Source: Deltaproteobacteria bacterium
GTDB lineage: Bacteria > Desulfobacterota > Desulfobulbia > Desulfobulbales > BM004
NCBI GenBank assembly: GCA_019312695.1
Contig: JAFDCT010000069.1
Location: 1-9,045, forward strand
Reading direction: 5' to 3'
DNA: 9,045 nucleotides
Shown: one piece after another, positions 6,041 to 9,045 of the stretch
How the letters are laid out: every line of letters begins with the position of its first letter
Numbering within the stretch: position 1 is the first letter of the stretch
Notes under the pieces: generated by a model
The model's database searches: none
Told to the model about the DNA's origin: nothing
Seen by the model: the letters and a program-made list of their open reading frames with translations, nothing else
Position numbers and translations under genes: made by a program

Positions 6041-6979
6041 ATGGATTTTTTCAAAAAATTAAACTTAGACCCGACTCAGGTATCCATTGACTGGGATCTG
6101 CAGCCAGCTGACACGTTCGGCATGTTTGAAAGCTGGGGGGGCAAAGAACGGGTAAAAAACAAAAATGAACGGTTTTATTATTTTTATATAGATAACTGGC
6201 AGCCGCCGGCCAGGCTGTTGCTCATGGAGCGGGGCATCAAGTATGCCAGGATACTTGCCAGAATAAAGGCTCCACAGGAATTGATCGACAGCTGTATAAT
6301 AGGTCAGGGCAAATCAACCACCCTTGATGCAAGTTATGCAATTGATGATGCTATCAAGCATTGGCTGCTGAAAAATGTGGTGGACAGTGATGATGCTTCC
6401 CTGGTCATGCCAATCAAGGCTGAAGCTGAAGAGGTCCTGCGGGAAACAGGACTTCCCGGTCCAGCGGACCCCTTGCCTAAACTGCACCTGCGTGCATTGC
6501 GGAGCAAACCCCTTGATTTTAAGGAGGATGAAGTCGAGCACCTGGTCCGTATAGCGGGGCTTTTTGAGCGCCGATATAACCCTGATGGCAAGGCCGATGG
6601 CTATCTGGTGGACAACGAGGATGGTTTGACGGTGACAGACCTGACAACAAAACTTATGTGGCAGCGGGGGGGAAGCGAGATAAACTCTATCCGTGCTATA
6701 CAGAACTGGATTGGAGGGCTGAACAGGGAAAACTTTGCCGGTTTTACCGGCTGGCGGCTGCCGACCTTTGAAGAGGCCCTGTCCCTTGCGGTAAAGACGA
6801 AAAACAGTCAGGAATTGTATGTGCACCCTTGTTTTTCCGCAGCCCAGCCATTTGTTTTTACTTCAGACAAAAGAAATCCCGGTGGACACTGGTTTATTGA
6901 TTATGCTCAGGCCCGTGTTTTCTGGGCCTCGGGGTTTAACCCGGGAGGGTTCGGACGTGTCTGCCGTTCAATTTCTTAA
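6041..6979 (+). CDS. DUF1566 (Lcl-type) C-terminal domain protein with unrecognised N-terminal half
   Basis: From ATG 6041 the protein has 312 residues. There is no signal peptide, lipobox or membrane segment, which is unusual because many DUF1566 proteins are secreted. Residues 1-175 are not recognised. They include an aromatic stretch (FYYFYIDNWQPPARLLLMER, 45-64), a YARI helix and a probable helical stretch SYAIDDAIKHWLLKNVV (98-114). Residues 177-312 match DUF1566: RRYNPDGKADGYLVDNEDGLT at the entry, TDLTTKLMWQRGG (199-211), FTGWRLPTFEEALSL (235-249), the HPCF and FVFTSD strands, and the closing GGFGRVCRS. The domain is thought to have a C-type-lectin-like fold and occurs in binding and surface proteins, and sometimes as the variable part of diversity-generating retroelement targets. 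No reverse transcriptase or template repeat lies in this window. It is the only plus-strand gene here, and its role is unknown. Confidence 0.78.
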   Translation: MDFFKKLNLDPTQVSIDWDLQPADTFGMFESWGGKERVKNKNERFYYFYIDNWQPPARLLLMERGIKYARILARIKAPQELIDSCIIGQGKSTTLDASYAIDDAIKHWLLKNVVDSDDASLVMPIKAEAEEVLRETGLPGPADPLPKLHLRALRSKPLDFKEDEVEHLVRIAGLFERRYNPDGKADGYLVDNEDGLTVTDLTTKLMWQRGGSEINSIRAIQNWIGGLNRENFAGFTGWRLPTFEEALSLAVKTKNSQELYVHPCFSAAQPFVFTSDKRNPGGHWFIDYAQARVFWASGFNPGGFGRVCRSIS

Positions 6980-7049
6980 AGATGGCCTTTTAAAGAATTT
7001 GCCTATCCTGCGTTGTGTTGCATTTTTCGTAATAACGGCATACCCAGTC

Positions 7050-7092
7050 AACGGTGCATCTTAAAATTGCACGTTGCGTCTTTACCTTTTTT
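7050..7092 (+). terminator. Weak candidate terminator after the DUF1566 gene
   Basis: AACGGTGCA (7050-7058) and TGCACGTT (7068-7075) form an 8-bp stem with one bulged G and a 9-base AT-rich loop. A T6 run comes at 7087-7092, about 11 bases after the stem, which is further than a canonical intrinsic terminator. It lies between two convergent genes, where a terminator is expected. Confidence 0.25.
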
Positions 7093-7106
7093 AATGAATA
7101 CAGTTA

Positions 7107-7826
7107 TTAAATTTCAAAATCCTTTCTTGGGGTTTTCTGTTTTTCCCTCCCTGTACTATACAACTTCCACAGCGGATCCATCCTTTTGATCCTGTCCAGG
7201 GTGAGAATATCCCAGAAAATCTCCGGTTTTTGGGGAGTAGCCTGGACAAATGTTTGCAGCCCGGTTTGGGTTATGGCGCCGGCCATTTTGGTATCCCATT
7301 TATCCTGGGGAAGGGGGCCAGGGGAAATATGATCTTCCCTGATAAAGGTCAGGGCAGACCATCCGGGCTGCAGTCCTCCAAGTTCCTGGAGAAGTGCGCA
7401 GCACAGGTCAAAGAAACCTTTACCGTCTCCGATTCTGCCGCCTTCGTTATCAATTACTAGAGATCCCGTGAGCAGCAGACTCACAGAAAGTTCGGCAATA
7501 TCATCGTTTTTCAGCAGTCGGCCCATTTGTGCAAGACCCTTGTATGTTACTGCTGCTGAAAGGTATTTGAAGGGGATTGAGCGGGCGGGTAAAAGATAAA
7601 AACCCTCACGGATGGAGGGCCCGGGCATAGCGAGATGTTTGCCGTCAGTAAGGCTATTGATACGGGCCTGATGCAGCGATATATCCGGTGTGGCAAAGAC
7701 AGTTGCTGCTTCCCGGTAGACCGGCAGGTTTCTCAGTTTTTGAGCGGCCTTGCCCCACTGCGGCTCAGCAGATTTTTTTGCATTCAAGTTCAGCCATGCA
7801 GACCGAATAGATTCCTTATCTGTCAT
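7107..7826 (-). CDS. 5-formyltetrahydrofolate cyclo-ligase-like protein (COG0212 / MTHFSD-like)
   Basis: At 239 residues the protein is slightly longer than classical MTHFS, which converts 5-formyl-THF to 5,10-methenyl-THF with ATP. The main evidence is LLLTGSLVIDNEGGRIGDGKGFFDL (within 117-141), which matches the VGSVAV..G.RIGKG.GF.DLE signature of the COG0212/MTHFSD branch. G133-D-G-K-G-F-F-D140 is the ATP or substrate loop. LAMPGPSIREGFYLL (65-79) matches the branch's conserved strand and Arg-Gly-F segment. The N-terminal basic region (ESIRSAW...KK) corresponds to the K-R start. A segment HISPGPLPQDKWDTKMAGAITQTGL stands where relatives have a P.D.P.D.I.TPT ending, so that motif is degenerate. 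Activity is therefore uncertain. GGGGA about 8 bases upstream of ATG serves as ribosome site. It lies 128 bases after the carboxypeptidase gene on the same strand. Confidence 0.72.
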   Translation of the reverse strand: MTDKESIRSAWLNLNAKKSAEPQWGKAAQKLRNLPVYREAATVFATPDISLHQARINSLTDGKHLAMPGPSIREGFYLLPARSIPFKYLSAAVTYKGLAQMGRLLKNDDIAELSVSLLLTGSLVIDNEGGRIGDGKGFFDLCCALLQELGGLQPGWSALTFIREDHISPGPLPQDKWDTKMAGAITQTGLQTFVQATPQKPEIFWDILTLDRIKRMDPLWKLYSTGREKQKTPRKDFEI

Positions 7827-7954
7827 AAGATTTTTCCCCGTTTACTCTTCTGAATGGTGAAGAAGTTCGAAAAAAATTATCCGAGCCACGGTCAATATTA
7901 CACTATAGATGAGGTAAGAAGGAAGAAAAGAGTGAGGGGGAGGATCTATGAATT

Positions 7955-9045
7955 CTACAGTTTTTCTGTTTTTTTGTTGTCGGTGAGAACGACCAGAGCG
8001 GATTTGAGGGATGAGGATTCTTCCGGGGTTCTTGTTTTATTGTCATCGAGGCCGGCCATTTTAAGCTCGTCTTTATTTCTGAAACCGTAGTCAACCAGCT
8101 TGGCAATATCATTCCACATATTGCGGCTGCCGAGAAGTGCCACGATAATTTCATCACCGCCTTGGGTGAATTTGCCGACATAGGTCTGTTTTGCAGCCCA
8201 GGTATAACCTGTCTTGCCGCCCTGGGCACCTGTTATCTGCCAGAGGGCTTTGTTATGGCTTCTGAGAGTCCTGCCGTAAGATGTTTTAGCCTTTACCAGC
8301 TTTATTCTGCCGGCAAACTCCTGATGTTCCATTGCTTTCCTGAATATTACTGCAAGGTCTCTGGCGGTTGTCTGCTGCCCCTTTGCTGTCAGGCCTGAAG
8401 CGGTTTTGCAGACGGTTTTTCTGGCCCCCAGTTCATTGGCTTTTCGGGTCATCATTTTGGCAAACCCGGATTCTGATCCGGCAATTTTTTCAGCCAGGGC
8501 CACGCTAGCGTCATTGGCAGAGGCAAGAAGGACAGCATTTATCAGGTCGTTGGCATAGTATGATTTGCCCTTCCTGAGATATATCTTTGAACGGGGCATG
8601 CTTGCAGCCCAGTTGGATACAGGCACCAGCGCATTATTTTTCAAATAATCCATGGCAATAAGGCTCGTCAAAACCTTGATGGTGCTTGCAGGCTGTCTGG
8701 GCCGGTCAGCATTATGGGAGTAAATTTCCCGGCCAGTTTTTGCATCAATGATAATGGCACTGCGGGCAGAAAGCTTTTTACGGAATGAACTTTTTGAAAC
8801 CCGGGCCGGGCCCACAGGTCTTCTTTTGGTTGCAGCTGCTCTTTTCAGGAGCACGGTTTCGCTGGACGCGCTTGGCTGATAGGAAGCAATGATCTGCTGG
8901 CGTACTTCGGAAAGAGTCGCGGCTGTAGGTGAAAATTTATGTTCAGTGGTGAGAATAACAGGACCGGTGGCGGACGACCGTTTATCGGCAGATTGCCCTG
9001 CAAGAGGAAACGACAAAGCAAGTAAAAGTAATGCTGTCAGAAAAG
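7955..9045 (-). CDS. Serine-type D-Ala-D-Ala carboxypeptidase (family S11, PBP5/7-like), 5' end missing
   Basis: The enzyme trims the terminal D-Ala of peptidoglycan stem peptides, or cleaves cross-links, in the periplasm. All three penicillin-binding motifs are present: S-T-I-K (ASTIKVLTSL, serine codon near 8684-8686), S-A-N (LLASANDAS, near 8513-8521) and K-T-G (GGKTGYTW, near 8207-8215). The frame stays open through 9045. The codons beyond the TTG at 9014-9016 read FLTALLLLA, so together with LSFPLAGQSA they form the hydrophobic core and cleavage region of a signal peptide. The real start lies outside the window and TTG 9016 is not a start. About 75 residues of low-complexity linker separate the signal peptide from the catalytic domain (SARSAIIIDAKTG onward). 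The protein ends soon after the catalytic domain (DDNKTRTPEESSSLKS tail), with no PBP5 C-terminal domain or membrane anchor, which is closer to PBP7-type endopeptidases. Confidence 0.92.
   Translation of the reverse strand, partial: FLTALLLLALSFPLAGQSADKRSSATGPVILTTEHKFSPTAATLSEVRQQIIASYQPSASSETVLLKRAAATKRRPVGPARVSKSSFRKKLSARSAIIIDAKTGREIYSHNADRPRQPASTIKVLTSLIAMDYLKNNALVPVSNWAASMPRSKIYLRKGKSYYANDLINAVLLASANDASVALAEKIAGSESGFAKMMTRKANELGARKTVCKTASGLTAKGQQTTARDLAVIFRKAMEHQEFAGRIKLVKAKTSYGRTLRSHNKALWQITGAQGGKTGYTWAAKQTYVGKFTQGGDEIIVALLGSRNMWNDIAKLVDYGFRNKDELKMAGLDDNKTRTPEESSSLKSALVVLTDNKKTEKL

Noticed and set aside
6973..6998. Imperfect palindrome at the DUF1566 stop codon (TTCTTAAAG ... CTTTTAAAGAA) as terminator
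   Set aside because: The stem is short, A/T-rich and bulged, and no T-run follows on the plus strand.
7870..7895. CCG-TGGCT-CGG followed by Ts on the minus strand as a terminator between the carboxypeptidase and cyclo-ligase genes
   Set aside because: The stem has only three base pairs, too weak for intrinsic termination.
7903..8229. 108-codon minus-strand frame overlapping the end of the carboxypeptidase gene
   Set aside because: It overlaps the KTG-containing region of a well-supported gene in another frame, and its translation has no recognisable domain.

Overview
The window looks like an ordinary chromosomal stretch of a Gram-negative, probably Desulfobacterota (Desulfobulbales-like) bacterium. 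The clues are a lipoprotein pairing an NrfJ-like segment with an OB-fold, a DUF1566 protein, a short MTHFS-like protein of the COG0212 type, and intermediate GC with AT-rich spacers. This placement is inference from protein style; no marker gene is present. I see no rRNA, tRNA, CRISPR array, insertion sequence, phage gene or plasmid function.

All genes but one are on the minus strand, so they read from right to left. At the right edge (7955-9045) is a serine D-Ala-D-Ala carboxypeptidase of family S11, cut by the window end within its signal peptide. It is followed by a divergent 5-formyltetrahydrofolate cyclo-ligase-like gene (7107-7826). Next comes the only plus-strand gene (6041-6979), a cytosolic protein with an unrecognised N-terminal half and a C-terminal DUF1566 (Lcl-type) domain. 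It converges on the cyclo-ligase gene and diverges from glgX across a long AT-rich spacer with promoter-like and Fur-box-like sequences.

The central unit is glgX (glycogen debranching enzyme, 3494-5602) followed after a single base by an SGNH/GDSL hydrolase (2968-3492), an arrangement that predicts translational coupling. After a 264-bp spacer is a two-domain lipoprotein (1873-2703) ending in a textbook rho-independent terminator (1819-1853). Immediately beyond the terminator a new unit starts: panE (ketopantoate reductase, CoA pathway, 835-1782) and a HAD-type 5'(3')-deoxyribonucleotidase-like gene (231-806). panE has no Shine-Dalgarno and a TATAAT box 5 bases from its start codon, so it may be leaderless. 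The left edge holds the first 31 codons of a NUDIX hydrolase (1-93).

The genes are mostly housekeeping: envelope maintenance, folate and CoA metabolism, glycogen breakdown and nucleotide salvage. I found no clear new multi-gene system. The points most worth following are the glgX-SGNH hydrolase coupling, the orphan DUF1566 protein with its possible Fur-type control, and the two-domain lipoprotein.
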